The notes beneath the pieces are model-generated. The model was not told where the DNA came from and did no database searches. It saw only the letters and a program-made list of their open reading frames with translations. Made by a program: the position numbers and the translations under genes. Below, piece by piece: positions 1-9,141 of a stretch of 57,754 nt of DNA; the first letter of the stretch is position 1; each line of letters begins with the position of its first letter. The DNA is from Bacillota bacterium. Lineage in GTDB: Bacteria > Bacillota > UBA4882 > UBA8346. The stretch covers positions 1 to 57,754 of the forward strand of contig JAAYEK010000045.1 in the NCBI GenBank assembly GCA_012728785.1. The letters run 5' to 3'.

Positions 1-879
1 GGTAGTAACTCCCATCATAAAGGATAGCACAACGCCAAGTTGCGCCCCTTTACTTAATAAGGCTTCTGCAATCGGAATAGTCCCGAAAATGTCGGCATAG
101 ACTGGAACCCCTATTATCGTTGCCAAGGGAACAGCCAAGGGATTACCAGTGCCTAAAACTTTTATAACCAATTCTTCCGGAATCCAGTTATGGATACCGG
201 CTCCGATTCCAACTCCCGCCAAGATATAAGGAAATACCCTTTTGAAGGTGTCGATCACCTGTTCTTTGGCAAAAATCAATCGATCATGCTTTGTCAAGTC
301 AGGAGCTTCAATGTCAACGCTCCCTCCTCTAGAAATAAAGCCCTCGACATATTTTTCCATGTGCATTTTTTCGATGATGGTACCACCAACAATAGCGATT
401 ACCAGACCGAGCAACACATAGAGAACGGCCACTTCTGCCCCGAAAATGCTCATCAAAAGAACTAACGACCCCAAGTCAACCATTGGAGAAGAAATCAGAA
501 ATGAAAAAGTCACCCCTAACGGTAATCCTGCACTGGTAAAACCCATGAACAACGGAATAGACGAACAGGAACAAAATGGTGTCACCGTTCCCAGCAAAGC
601 AGCTACAGTATTGGCGCCAATTCCATGAAAATGTCCCAGGATTTTTTTGGTCCTTTCAGGTGGAAAGTAACTCTGGATATAAGAAATAATAAAAATCAAT
701 GAACAAAGCAGTAGCGTAATCTTGATAATGTCGTAGATGAAAAACTGGGCGCTAGCGCCCCAGCGATTACTGATATCCAACCCTAAAGCCGATAATCCGC
801 TACCAATCACCTCATTTAGCCACTTCATGCCGAGGATTTGATCCTGTAAAAAAAACCAGATCGCTTTTAATACTTGCAT
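1..879 (-). CDS. ArsP/DUF318-type permease, 3' end beyond window
   Basis: This is an integral membrane permease of the DUF318/ArsP (YraQ) family, whose members export organic arsenicals or related compounds. The 293 residues read from the ATG at 879 contain several hydrophobic segments. They include the family's cysteine motif TPFCSCSSIPLF near residue 100, followed by GFTSAGLPLG. The frame is still open at base 1, so the C-terminus lies outside the window. An AAGAAGGG ribosome binding site precedes the start. The gene lies downstream of arsR and has its own promoter, with an ArsR-like palindrome between the -35 and -10 elements. Export of arsenic or another thiol-reactive compound is inferred from family and context; the substrate is unproven. 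Confidence 0.85.
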   Translation of the reverse strand, partial: MQVLKAIWFFLQDQILGMKWLNEVIGSGLSALGLDISNRWGASAQFFIYDIIKITLLLCSLIFIISYIQSYFPPERTKKILGHFHGIGANTVAALLGTVTPFCSCSSIPLFMGFTSAGLPLGVTFSFLISSPMVDLGSLVLLMSIFGAEVAVLYVLLGLVIAIVGGTIIEKMHMEKYVEGFISRGGSVDIEAPDLTKHDRLIFAKEQVIDTFKRVFPYILAGVGIGAGIHNWIPEELVIKVLGTGNPLAVPLATIIGVPVYADIFGTIPIAEALLSKGAQLGVVLSFMMGVTT

Positions 880-908
880 CAGATAACCCTTCTTTCTATA
901 AATGGACA

Positions 909-937
909 ATCATATCAAAAACTTTTGATATGTTCAA
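909..937 (-). promoter_or_regulatory. Permease promoter with ArsR operator
   Basis: On the minus strand, a -35 TTGAAC (932-937) and a -10 TATGAT (909-914) are separated by 17 bases. A perfect palindrome with 10-base arms, CATATCAAAA-AC-TTTTGATATG (911-932), fills the spacer. Its core matches the palindrome in front of arsR, so ArsR binding here should block RNA polymerase. Confidence 0.75.
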
Positions 938-941
938 CCTG

Positions 942-968
942 TTAAAAGCCATCTATCGGATGGCCTTT
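942..968 (-). terminator. Weak terminator at the end of arsR
   Basis: A hairpin with stem GCCATC/GATGGC (948-953 and 959-964) overlaps the arsR stop codon. On the minus strand it is followed by TTTT. The U tract is short, so read-through into the permease is likely. Confidence 0.4.
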
Positions 969-1281
969 ATCTTTCGCAGCAGTTATTTTTTTCGGTAACC
1001 GTATTCGGTGTTGTCAGTTCTTTTAGCAAAGCTATAGCATATTCGCTACCTTTGGCGCTGATTTGATAATGGGTCCATTTGCCTTCCTGTCGACTCTCCA
1101 CAATGCCCGACTCAACCAAAATCTTCATATGGTAGGAAAGCCCCGACTGCCCCAAGTCCAATTGATCCAACAAAACACAAGCGCATTTTTCACCGCCGTG
1201 TAGTAGCTCAAGAATCCGCAACCGTTTTTCGTCGCAAAATGCCTTGAATACTTTGGCATGTTTCTCATATACTGTTTCCAA
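967..1281 (-). CDS. arsR: ArsR-family metal/metalloid-sensing repressor
   Basis: This is a 104-residue winged-helix repressor of the ArsR/SmtB family. It should release DNA when a soft metal or metalloid binds cysteines. The sequence shows the early helix motif FCDEKRLRILELL, then KCACVLLDQL with a CxC pair at the start of the recognition region, then QSGLSYHMKILVESGIV as the DNA-reading helix. A CC pair sits near the C-terminus (NNCCER). The start is TTG at 1281, spaced correctly behind GAGGTGAT; the nearby ATG at 1286 is out of frame. Perfect palindromes sharing one core lie before this gene and before the permease, which points to autoregulation and permease control. Arsenic as ligand is inferred. 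Confidence 0.85.
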   Translation of the reverse strand: METVYEKHAKVFKAFCDEKRLRILELLHGGEKCACVLLDQLDLGQSGLSYHMKILVESGIVESRQEGKWTHYQISAKGSEYAIALLKELTTPNTVTEKNNCCER

Positions 1282-1288
1282 GTCATCA

Positions 1289-1316
1289 CCTCATATCAAA
1301 ATTATTTGATATGAGG
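1289..1316 (-). promoter_or_regulatory. ArsR operator in front of arsR
   Basis: This is a perfect palindrome with 12-base arms, CCTCATATCAAA and TTTGATATGAGG, around ATTA. It lies just downstream of the -10 element and covers the transcription start and the arsR ribosome binding site. It shares the CATATCAAA core with the site at 911-932. Confidence 0.75.
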
Positions 1317-1318
1317 TT

Positions 1319-1347
1319 AGTATATGCGCCAAATTAAATTTTGTCAA
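1319..1347 (-). promoter_or_regulatory. arsR promoter
   Basis: A consensus -35 TTGACA (1342-1347), a 17-base spacer and a -10 TATACT (1319-1324) lie on the minus strand, directly upstream of the ArsR operator. This is a strong sigma-A type promoter. Confidence 0.75.
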
Positions 1348-1391
1348 TGTATGAATAAGAAAATTTTTTACACTTATCCTTTTAAAAATCC

Positions 1392-1425
1392 AAAGCAAAA
1401 AGCCCGCAGTTTTAGCTACGAGCTT
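1392..1425 (-). terminator. Terminator after ssrA
   Basis: The stem AAGCTCG/CGGGCTT (1419-1425 and 1400-1406 on the minus strand) is followed by a T run. It sits a few bases past the CCA end of tmRNA. Confidence 0.7.
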
Positions 1426-1437
1426 TAAATTTTAATT

Positions 1438-1786
1438 TGGTGGAGGCGGGGGGAGTCGAACCCCCGTCCGAAAAGGCAGCCACAAAGGCTTCTCCGGGTG
1501 CAGACCGCAATTTAGATTTCGCCTTGTTACCGTCTACGGACGAACTGAAACTCGGCTATCGCGATGATCTTAGCATCAGCCTCCGCGAATTGGCTGATGA
1601 GCGTCCCGGTTTATTTGACGCCCGCCCCGACCTCCCGGGTTAAGCTCGGTTTGGACGGCTACTTAATTAAGCAGCTAAAGCGTAATTATTATTGGCACTT
1701 AAAGTGCTTGCTGCAGTTTAACGAGGCCACAGCACCTCGACCCGCTACCTATGCCACCGCACTCCCCGTCGAAACCGGTCGCCCCC
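1438..1786 (-). ncRNA. ssrA: tmRNA (transfer-messenger RNA)
   Basis: tmRNA rescues stalled ribosomes together with SmpB. The 5' end reads GGGGGCGACC and the 3' end CGCCTCC-ACCA; these pair as the seven-base acceptor stem of the tRNA-like domain. A T-arm (GTTCGACTC) precedes the 3' end, and the CCA is encoded. The internal reading frame at 1667-1696 encodes the degradation tag ANNNYALAA followed by TAA. Total length is about 349 bases, usual for a one-piece tmRNA. smpB lies just upstream on the same strand. Confidence 0.97.
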
Positions 1787-1799
1787 GGTTTAAAAGTTT

Positions 1800-1855
1800 G
1801 AAGGGTGAAGAGTGAAGTTTGAAACCTATCTTCTATCTTCTATCTTCTATCTTCT
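1800..1855. repeat. Tandem heptanucleotide array between smpB and ssrA
   Basis: Four exact tandem copies of the heptamer CTATCTT (1826-1853; AGAAGAT in the other register and strand) sit between smpB and tmRNA. They are preceded by the degenerate heptads GTGAAGA, GTGAAGT and TTGAAAC. The same kind of array recurs in five other gaps of this window. Confidence 0.8.
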
Positions 1856-1874
1856 AATAATAATATACTACACT

Positions 1875-2348
1875 TTACCTCATTCGTTGTTTGATCGCCT
1901 TATCGATATTTCGTTTGGCATCGCGCTCGGCAATGTCTTCCCGTTTGTCGTAAAGCTTTTTACCACGGGCCAGTGCCAGCTCCACTTTGACCCGGCCCCG
2001 CTCGTTAAAGTACATCTGAAGCGGAACCAAAGTTAGCCCTTTCTCCCGAACCTTACTGAATAACCTACGGATCTCGTCCTTATGCATCAACAGTTTTCTA
2101 GTCCGGAGCGGTTCGTGATTAAACCGGTTCCCAAAATCGTAAGGGCTAATATGACAGTTTAATAGTAAAATTTCACTACCATTTCCGCTAATCTGAGCGT
2201 AGCTATCTTGAAGATTACCCTTGCCCAGCCGGAGGGATTTGACTTCAGTCCCGGTCAAAGCAATTCCTGCCTCAAAAGTATCCTCGATAAAATAATCGTG
2301 CCGGGCCCGCCGGTTTTCGGCGATTCGTTTCCGAGCCCCTTCGGCCAT
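1875..2348 (-). CDS. smpB: SsrA-binding protein SmpB
   Basis: SmpB binds the tRNA-like domain of tmRNA and delivers it to stalled ribosomes for trans-translation. The 157 residues cover the whole family. They start [14 protein letters not shown], continue with the core [19 protein letters not shown] and [15 protein letters not shown], and end in the basic tail ([27 protein letters not shown]) that enters the ribosomal mRNA channel. I prefer the ATG at 2348, which has GGGAAGTGAG upstream. An in-frame GTG at 2357 would place the ribosome binding site too close. ssrA follows directly, so the two partners are probably co-transcribed. Confidence 0.96.
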   Translation of the reverse strand: MAEGARKRIAENRRARHDYFIEDTFEAGIALTGTEVKSLRLGKGNLQDSYAQISGNGSEILLLNCHISPYDFGNRFNHEPLRTRKLLMHKDEIRRLFSKVREKGLTLVPLQMYFNERGRVKVELALARGKKLYDKREDIAERDAKRNIDKAIKQRMR

Positions 2349-2379
2349 GATTCTCACTTCCCTTTAAAGTCGCTCTAAT

Positions 2380-2407
2380 ATTATAGCATGGATTCAAGTT
2401 TTGTCAA
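2380..2407 (-). promoter_or_regulatory. smpB-ssrA promoter
   Basis: On the minus strand, a consensus TTGACA (2402-2407) and TATAAT (2380-2385) are separated by 16 bases. A TG one base upstream of the -10 gives an extended -10. This lies directly before smpB. Confidence 0.75.
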
Positions 2408-2442
2408 CTAATCAGAATTTTAACATTAATTATTCCCATTAA

Positions 2443-4050
2443 TTATAACAACGGATGTTGTAAAGTATCCACCGGCGCATAATCATCGGTCAAAATCGGG
2501 ACTTTATATTTTCGAATCATCTCCGCAGTCAGCGAATTACTTACCAAGGATTCCGTATATGTCGTTACCTCTTCCTTCACCAAGCCTTGTTTTTGATACT
2601 CCCAAGCCCGCTCATGCCAAGCTCCTTGATTCCAATATTCTTGGTTCATAGTCGCCACTAAAACAACATTTCTTTCAACTTGATCAGCCTCACCAGTCCA
2701 TAAATCAACCGGAAACAGGTAAGTTTGGGGAAAAACACTTTTAAAAGTACGGGTCATCGAGTACAACAAACGACTCTTTGGACCTGATAATGAGCCGATA
2801 ATATTGGAAACCACTACCCCATCTGGTGCTAATATACTCCGAGTTGCTTCTAAAAATTCAAGGGTTGTCAAATGATAAGGAATAGTGCTTTCGGAATAAG
2901 CGTCAATAATCACCATATCATAGGGTAAAGTAATTCCGGCGGCGATCTCCCGGGCTTTTTGACTAATAAAAAACCGTCCATCCCTGACTAAAACTTCTAA
3001 CTTGGGATCATCCGGAAGTTCAAAATGTTGGTAAGCGACTTCGGCCACTTTAGGATCAATCTCAACGGCGTCAATCCTTTTCAGCGAAGGATAATCATGA
3101 AGAAACTTTTTAGGCGCTGACCCACCGCCTAAACCGATAAATAGGACCCGTTCCGGTTTTGGGCAAGCAACCACTCCCAAATGGAGATATGAAGTATAAT
3201 CAAAGACCATTTTTAGCGGTTCCTCGAGATCCATCGCGCTTTGATAGGAGTTATCAAAATGCAGATTGCGAATAGAGCCGCTTTCCGCCACGAGAATATG
3301 ATGGTACAAGGAATCACGATCAAATAGGATCTGCGATTGTTCATAGAAACGAGAAGAGTTCCGAGGTAAGATTAAACTGAAAATAATAAGCAAGACCAGG
3401 TTAATAATGATCAGAGTCATTAACAACCTAGGTAAACTTTTGCTCAATCCTTCGCTAGGCAAGGATTGAGATTCGATTGAATTTCGACCGTGATTGATTA
3501 TTAATAAAATAGCGAGGCCCAATAGGATAAACCCTAAGGTAAAGATGATGTTCCGGACTCCCATGATTGGAATTAAAAAAAATGATGTCAATAAAGTCCC
3601 CACAATACTTCCAGCGCTTGAGATCGCCGACAAACGCCCCGCGGTGTTTCCAATATTGGAAAGACTGGAACTGACCAATTTAATGGCAAAGGGAGATACC
3701 GTAGCCATCAGCACACTGGGAATAAAGAAAAAAGCCATCGCCGCCATCAGCGACCCCATCCTGGGACCAAAACCGGCGCAATAATAACTGACCGGTGATG
3801 ACCAAAAAGGAAGCCATCCAACCCAAACACCGGCCCCACTTAAGATTATCGCCATCACCAAAAAACTGGGGAACTTATCCGCATAACGGCCTCCTAAATA
3901 ATAGCCAAGAGTAAGGGCGGTCATTACTACGATAATCAATGCGCCCCAAATATATATAGAACTTCCGAAAGTCGGAGCTAAAATACGACTCCCAATCATT
4001 TCAAGAGCCATCAAAACCGCACCGCTTAAAAATACGACTAAATGAAGCAT
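2443..4050 (-). CDS. Membrane protein with C-terminal spermidine synthase-like domain
   Basis: This 535-residue protein has two parts. The N-terminal half (about residues 1-230) is a bundle of hydrophobic segments beginning LHLVVFLSGAVLMALEMIGSRIL, as in the fused-MFS spermidine synthases. The C-terminal half has the Rossmann fold of spermidine synthase: VLFIGLGGGSAPKKFL, then DAVEIDPKVAEVA, VRDGRFF and MVIIDAYSESTIP. It may transfer aminopropyl groups or methylate a small molecule at the membrane; the substrate is unknown. The ATG at 4050 follows a near-perfect GGAAAGGAG site. An open frame upstream to 4119 has no good start signal. The gene stands alone after the acetate kinase terminator. 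Confidence 0.8.
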   Translation of the reverse strand: MLHLVVFLSGAVLMALEMIGSRILAPTFGSSIYIWGALIIVVMTALTLGYYLGGRYADKFPSFLVMAIILSGAGVWVGWLPFWSSPVSYYCAGFGPRMGSLMAAMAFFFIPSVLMATVSPFAIKLVSSSLSNIGNTAGRLSAISSAGSIVGTLLTSFFLIPIMGVRNIIFTLGFILLGLAILLIINHGRNSIESQSLPSEGLSKSLPRLLMTLIIINLVLLIIFSLILPRNSSRFYEQSQILFDRDSLYHHILVAESGSIRNLHFDNSYQSAMDLEEPLKMVFDYTSYLHLGVVACPKPERVLFIGLGGGSAPKKFLHDYPSLKRIDAVEIDPKVAEVAYQHFELPDDPKLEVLVRDGRFFISQKAREIAAGITLPYDMVIIDAYSESTIPYHLTTLEFLEATRSILAPDGVVVSNIIGSLSGPKSRLLYSMTRTFKSVFPQTYLFPVDLWTGEADQVERNVVLVATMNQEYWNQGAWHERAWEYQKQGLVKEEVTTYTESLVSNSLTAEMIRKYKVPILTDDYAPVDTLQHPLL

Positions 4051-4133
4051 GTTTTTCTCCTTTCCGATGGTCAATATAAGATTCTTCCTTAACGGATTGA
4101 TTCCTTCTCTGGATATCAATAAGAGCCGGATCT

Positions 4134-4162
4134 AAAAGAAAAAACCGCTATCCAGCGGTTTT
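4134..4162 (-). terminator. Terminator after ackA
   Basis: The stem AAAACCGCT/AGCGGTTTT (4141-4149 and 4154-4162) has a four-base loop. It is followed on the minus strand by a T-rich tract, 22 bases past the ackA stop. Confidence 0.8.
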
Positions 4163-4183
4163 TAAAAAAATATAATAAATAAT

Positions 4184-5383
4184 TTAATTTACTAATTTAT
4201 ATGAGTCCCTAGCAATCAACAACTCTTCATTGGTCGGAATCACCAATACCTTCACTTTAGAACGGGGTTTACTAATAAGCGCTTCCTTACCTCGAAGTTC
4301 GTCATTACTTTTCGAGTCAAAAATAATACCAAGATGGGAAAGTTGCTTACAAACATCCTCACGGATCAAATAATCGTTTTCCCCAATCCCGGCGGTAAAG
4401 ACCAAGACATCAAGACCGCCTAACTCGGCAAAATAGGACCCGACATATTTGACCAAACCTTGAACGAACATACTATAAACATCTTGGGCCCGTTCGTTTC
4501 CTTCCCGCCGTGCTTTTTGAATATCCCGCATATCGCTATATCCGGTCATCCCTAAAAAGCCGCTTTTCTTATTCATCAAATTATCGACTTCATTAGGAGT
4601 CAAATTCAAAGCATTTTGTAAAAATGGGACAATCGCCGGATCAATTGCTCCACAACGAGTACCCATGATAAAACCTTCCAAGGGTGTGAAACCCATTGAA
4701 GTGTCGAAACATTTTCCATCTTTAATCGCTGCGGCGCTGCTGCCGTTTCCCAGATGTAAAGTGACCATTTTTAATTTAGTCAAATCTTTTTTGAGAATAT
4801 CGGCTGCCCGTTTGGATACGTAACGGTGTGAAGTTCCATGAAATCCATAACGCCGTACTCGATATTTTTCATAATATTCGTAAGGTAAGGCATATAGAAA
4901 TGAGGATCGCGGCATTGTCTGGTGAAAAGCAGTGTCAAAAACGGCTATTTGTGGAGTATCAGGCATCAACTTCTTACAAGCGACTATTCCCATAATATTG
5001 GCCGGCATATGTAGCGGCCCCAGTTCTCTTAAACTTTCGATCTGCTCTAGTTCTTTCTCTCCAACTACAACTGCACTGGAAAAAATCTCTCCACCGTGTA
5101 GAACCCGATGTCCAACTGCTTTAATTTCATCTAAAGATTTAATAATCCCCTGATCCGGTTCCGTTAGAAATTTTAGTACCGCTTGAAGCGCTTCGCTATG
5201 GTCGTTTACTTTTTGTTCCAATTTGATCTTAGCAGCGTCTTTAGGTTGGTGGTTGAGAATCGCATTCCCATTGGTACTACCGATCCGCTCTACCAACCCG
5301 GCTGCCAATACTTCCTCAGTCTGCATTTGGTAAAGCTTGTACTTCAATGATGAACTACCACTGTTTAAAACCAGAATAAGCAC
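4184..5383 (-). CDS. ackA: Acetate kinase
   Basis: Acetate kinase interconverts acetyl phosphate plus ADP with acetate plus ATP, the ATP-yielding step of acetate fermentation. The 399 residues carry all family signatures. These are the N-terminal phosphate loop LVLNSGSSSLKYKL, HRVLHGGE with the substrate arginine, the histidine in RYGFHGTSHRY, the arginine in MGTRCGAIDPAIV, FTAGIGEND, and the final NEELLIARD glutamate. I chose the GTG at 5383, seven bases behind GGGGG. A TTG at 5401 would add a poor six-residue extension. There is no phosphotransacetylase gene next to it, and the gene has its own terminator. Confidence 0.95.
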   Translation of the reverse strand: MLILVLNSGSSSLKYKLYQMQTEEVLAAGLVERIGSTNGNAILNHQPKDAAKIKLEQKVNDHSEALQAVLKFLTEPDQGIIKSLDEIKAVGHRVLHGGEIFSSAVVVGEKELEQIESLRELGPLHMPANIMGIVACKKLMPDTPQIAVFDTAFHQTMPRSSFLYALPYEYYEKYRVRRYGFHGTSHRYVSKRAADILKKDLTKLKMVTLHLGNGSSAAAIKDGKCFDTSMGFTPLEGFIMGTRCGAIDPAIVPFLQNALNLTPNEVDNLMNKKSGFLGMTGYSDMRDIQKARREGNERAQDVYSMFVQGLVKYVGSYFAELGGLDVLVFTAGIGENDYLIREDVCKQLSHLGIIFDSKSNDELRGKEALISKPRSKVKVLVIPTNEELLIARDSYKLVN

Positions 5384-5692
5384 AAAGAGACCCCCAAACA
5401 ATGTAATTTTTATTTATTCAAGCGATTTGATAATTTTTTCGATATCCATATACAATATATTGGCCCAATACAAAAGTATGTCATATACTGTATACAACAA
5501 ACAGCAAAAAAATTCGCGTAAACAATAATTACCAAGTTAGCTTTGGTTTTATCATCATCTCTATTATAGTCATCACTAAAATGCTTTGCAATCAAATTAA
5601 CAAAATAATAACATTATAAAGGCTGGATCAGTTGACCCAGCCTTTATATTTAAATTGAAATATCTGAAATATGCAACATATCTCTTATATAC
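5384..5692. other. 309-base gap between ackA and the chemotaxis gene
   Basis: This AT-rich gap holds the chemotaxis gene's terminator hairpin near 5615-5648 and the untranslated leader of ackA. I see no convincing promoter match, no RNA fold beyond the hairpin and no coding signal. A 61-codon open frame here has no ribosome binding site. Confidence 0.6.
5615..5648 (-). terminator. Terminator after the chemotaxis receptor gene
   Basis: A perfect 12-base stem, TATAAAGGCTGG/CCAGCCTTTATA (5615-5626 and 5637-5648), lies 45 bases past the stop. It is followed by an AT-rich but interrupted T tract on the minus strand. Confidence 0.65.
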
Positions 5693-7141
5693 TTAAGATT
5701 CAATTTTAGTGTTTACTTTAAACACTTCACATTGGTGACACATTTGGCGTTTATTCATAACCGAACCGTTTGGATTACCATCGCCACATAATGTTTCAGG
5801 AATCAACCAACATTTTTCTTCCTTGTTTTGATAAGCAGGGCAATTTACATAGTTACAATCCAAAACCCGCCAACATCTTTGGAAATTAGGATTAAGCTTA
5901 AACCGACCAACCAATGCGGTAAGGTTATCGGCCATCTCCACCAATTGGGAAGCTGATACTGCCAAATTCTCCATATTCAGCTTCTGTTGTTCGGTAGAGG
6001 CTGCTATTTGTTGAGTGCCATTCACGTTTTGTTTGGAGATCTCAGCTACCGAATGCATCGTGCCGGTCATCTCTTCACTACTGGCTGCCTGTTCTTGGGC
6101 AGCAGCGGCAATCTCATGAATGGTATTCACTGTTTGAGTAACAGACTGAGTAATGGCAGAGAAAGATTCTTTCGCGGAAAGGGCCAAGATCGTCCCTTCA
6201 TCAACCATCTTAGTACCAACTTCCATGGCTTCAACAGCGGCAACGGTCTCCTTTTGAATCTCGTTAATCATCGATACAATCAAAATCGCTGAATTAGTTG
6301 ACTGTTCAGCCAAAGCCCTAACCTCATCGGCAACTACCGAGAAGCCCCGGCCGTGCTCGCCTGCCCGGGCAGCCTCAATTGCAGCGTTCAAGGCTAAAAG
6401 GTTGGTCTGTCTAGAAATACCACGCATTACGTCGACAATTTTTCCAATCTCCGTAGAACGGGTACCCAATTTTTTAACGACTGAAGCCGATTCATCAACT
6501 GTTTCTTTTAATTGAAGAATTTTATTATGAACTTCTTGAATAATGTCTTCGCCGATTCGGGCCCGTTCGGCCGCTTGGGATGAAAAAGTGGCGGATTTCT
6601 GGGCTTCCGAAGCTACCTGTTGAGCGGTTTCCGACATTTGTTGCGTTGCAAGCACTGAAAGTTGGACATTATCATATTGTTCTTTGGTAGCAAGAGTCAT
6701 GCTATCCATGGTAGTTGTAATCTTTTGAGTGGCTTCATTGGCATGCTGGGCCATGGTGGACATTTCCGAAGCGGCTAAAGCAAGAATCTCGGCGGAACTA
6801 AGATTTTCTTGCAAAATTATCCGAAGACGGCGGAACATCTCATTAACGACCTTTGCCATTGATTCCAATTCATCATTGGTCTTTATTTGAATATCCCTAC
6901 TAAAGTCGCTTTCTTCCAACTGTTTTGAAAGAGATAGAAATTTTCGGATCGGGGAGATTAAAGTTTTATTAAGAACCAAATTACCCATTATCAAAAAAGC
7001 TAATATTTGTAAGATAAGCGTAGCTGTCCGAAATATCCCGGTAAATCCGGAAAACACAGTATTATTGAGTACAGCCATTAGCACCTGTATCATCAAAAAG
7101 AAAAATAATAATCTTGGTTTAATTCCGGAAAAGAATTTCAA
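5693..7141 (-). CDS. Methyl-accepting chemotaxis protein with C-terminal two-CW domain
   Basis: This 482-residue receptor signals to CheA/CheW. It has two N-terminal membrane segments (about residues 8-27 and 38-57) with almost nothing between them, so there is no extracytoplasmic sensor domain. A HAMP linker (about 58-110) follows, then the long signalling hairpin with the conserved tip [20 protein letters not shown]. After the coiled coil comes a cysteine-rich tail (423-482). It contains [15 protein letters not shown], a further Cys and CHQC, matching what databases call a two-CW domain, probably a metal or redox site. The start is TTG at 7141 behind GGAGGGG. Sensing through the two-CW tail is inference. 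Confidence 0.9.
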   Translation of the reverse strand: MKFFSGIKPRLLFFFLMIQVLMAVLNNTVFSGFTGIFRTATLILQILAFLIMGNLVLNKTLISPIRKFLSLSKQLEESDFSRDIQIKTNDELESMAKVVNEMFRRLRIILQENLSSAEILALAASEMSTMAQHANEATQKITTTMDSMTLATKEQYDNVQLSVLATQQMSETAQQVASEAQKSATFSSQAAERARIGEDIIQEVHNKILQLKETVDESASVVKKLGTRSTEIGKIVDVMRGISRQTNLLALNAAIEAARAGEHGRGFSVVADEVRALAEQSTNSAILIVSMINEIQKETVAAVEAMEVGTKMVDEGTILALSAKESFSAITQSVTQTVNTIHEIAAAAQEQAASSEEMTGTMHSVAEISKQNVNGTQQIAASTEQQKLNMENLAVSASQLVEMADNLTALVGRFKLNPNFQRCWRVLDCNYVNCPAYQNKEEKCWLIPETLCGDGNPNGSVMNKRQMCHQCEVFKVNTKIES

Positions 7142-7181
7142 ACTTTTCCCCTCCCTGTATCGCTATAGATATCTTAAAAAT

Positions 7182-7188
7182 TTCGACA
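7182..7188 (-). promoter_or_regulatory. Possible Spo0A box in the chemotaxis gene leader
   Basis: The heptamer TGTCGAA on the minus strand matches the core Spo0A-binding consensus, about 40 bases before the TTG start. A seven-base match can occur by chance, and no clear promoter was placed around it. Confidence 0.25.
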
Positions 7189-7351
7189 TAGCCGGGTGAT
7201 ATCCTTCTAAATTTAGTAAAACTTATCTACCTTTATAAAACTATCTTGCTTAATATATCGTTAAAAAACCAAAAAAAGTTGAATGGTTATTTGTAATTAT
7301 TAATTCCAAAAAATGCATTTATGTCAAATTTTGTTGGGGATGGGTTATGAG

Positions 7352-7379
7352 ATAGAAAAAAAGGGCTTGGTAGCCCTTT
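7352..7379 (-). terminator. Terminator at the end of the glycolytic operon
   Basis: The stem AAAGGGCT/AGCCCTTT (7360-7367 and 7372-7379) overlaps the secG stop codon. On the minus strand it is followed by a T-rich tract, closing the cggR-to-secG operon. Confidence 0.8.
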
Positions 7380-7608
7380 AAATGAACTGTTCATAGACCG
7401 CAGCTAAAATTAGCAATGCTCCGAACAAAATTCCCATCCACATAGTGGCTTTTTCCAATAGTTTTTCAAAGCCTTTGTTTTTGGCAAAAAACATTTGTCC
7501 ACCAGACCCGATTGCCCCCAATCCTTCTCCCTTACTAGGTTGCAGGATTATTATTGTTGTCAGGAGTATCGAATCAACCAACAATAATATCTGTAAAATT
7601 AATTTCAA
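7378..7608 (-). CDS. secG: Preprotein translocase subunit SecG
   Basis: SecG is the small accessory subunit of the SecYEG channel. The 76 residues have two hydrophobic helices: LILQILLLVDSILLTTIIIL and the one near MGILFGALLILAAVY. Between them is the family loop with QPSKGEGLGAIGSGGQ. The start is TTG at 7608, six bases behind a perfect GGAGGTG at 7614-7620. The longer reading from an ATG at 7638 has no ribosome binding site. The gene follows eno, a common Bacillota arrangement, and ends in the operon terminator. Confidence 0.93.
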   Translation of the reverse strand: MKLILQILLLVDSILLTTIIILQPSKGEGLGAIGSGGQMFFAKNKGFEKLLEKATMWMGILFGALLILAAVYEQFI

Positions 7609-7714
7609 ATTAACACCTCCACTAAGTCCCGAAAACATTTTAGCATATCGGCGAAGGAACTACAAGTAAATCTTATGACTTTAGAAAATGTTACGTTCGT
7701 TGCGCCATTACTAA

Positions 7715-9022
<1,308 letters not shown>

Positions 9023-9141
9023 CTATAAATCCTCCCTTGTTTATTTTTATCCATATCTTTGCTATTGTTATCCAATTAAAGATAATTATTACATGCTGCG
9101 GTAAATCTACAAGTATGCAAAATAAGAGCCGGCTCCCAATA

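Noticed and set aside
190-628. Two plus-strand open frames at the left edge
   Set aside because: They are antisense to the permease, whose minus-strand frame carries a clear family motif and ribosome site.
1437-1815. Plus-strand open frames over the tmRNA
   Set aside because: The region is an ssrA gene by acceptor stem, tag and CCA end; the frames are chance readings of a structured RNA.
5410-5595. 61-codon minus-strand frame between ackA and the chemotaxis gene
   Set aside because: It has no ribosome binding site, an odd composition rich in I, Y and C, and an AT-rich background. It is probably chance.
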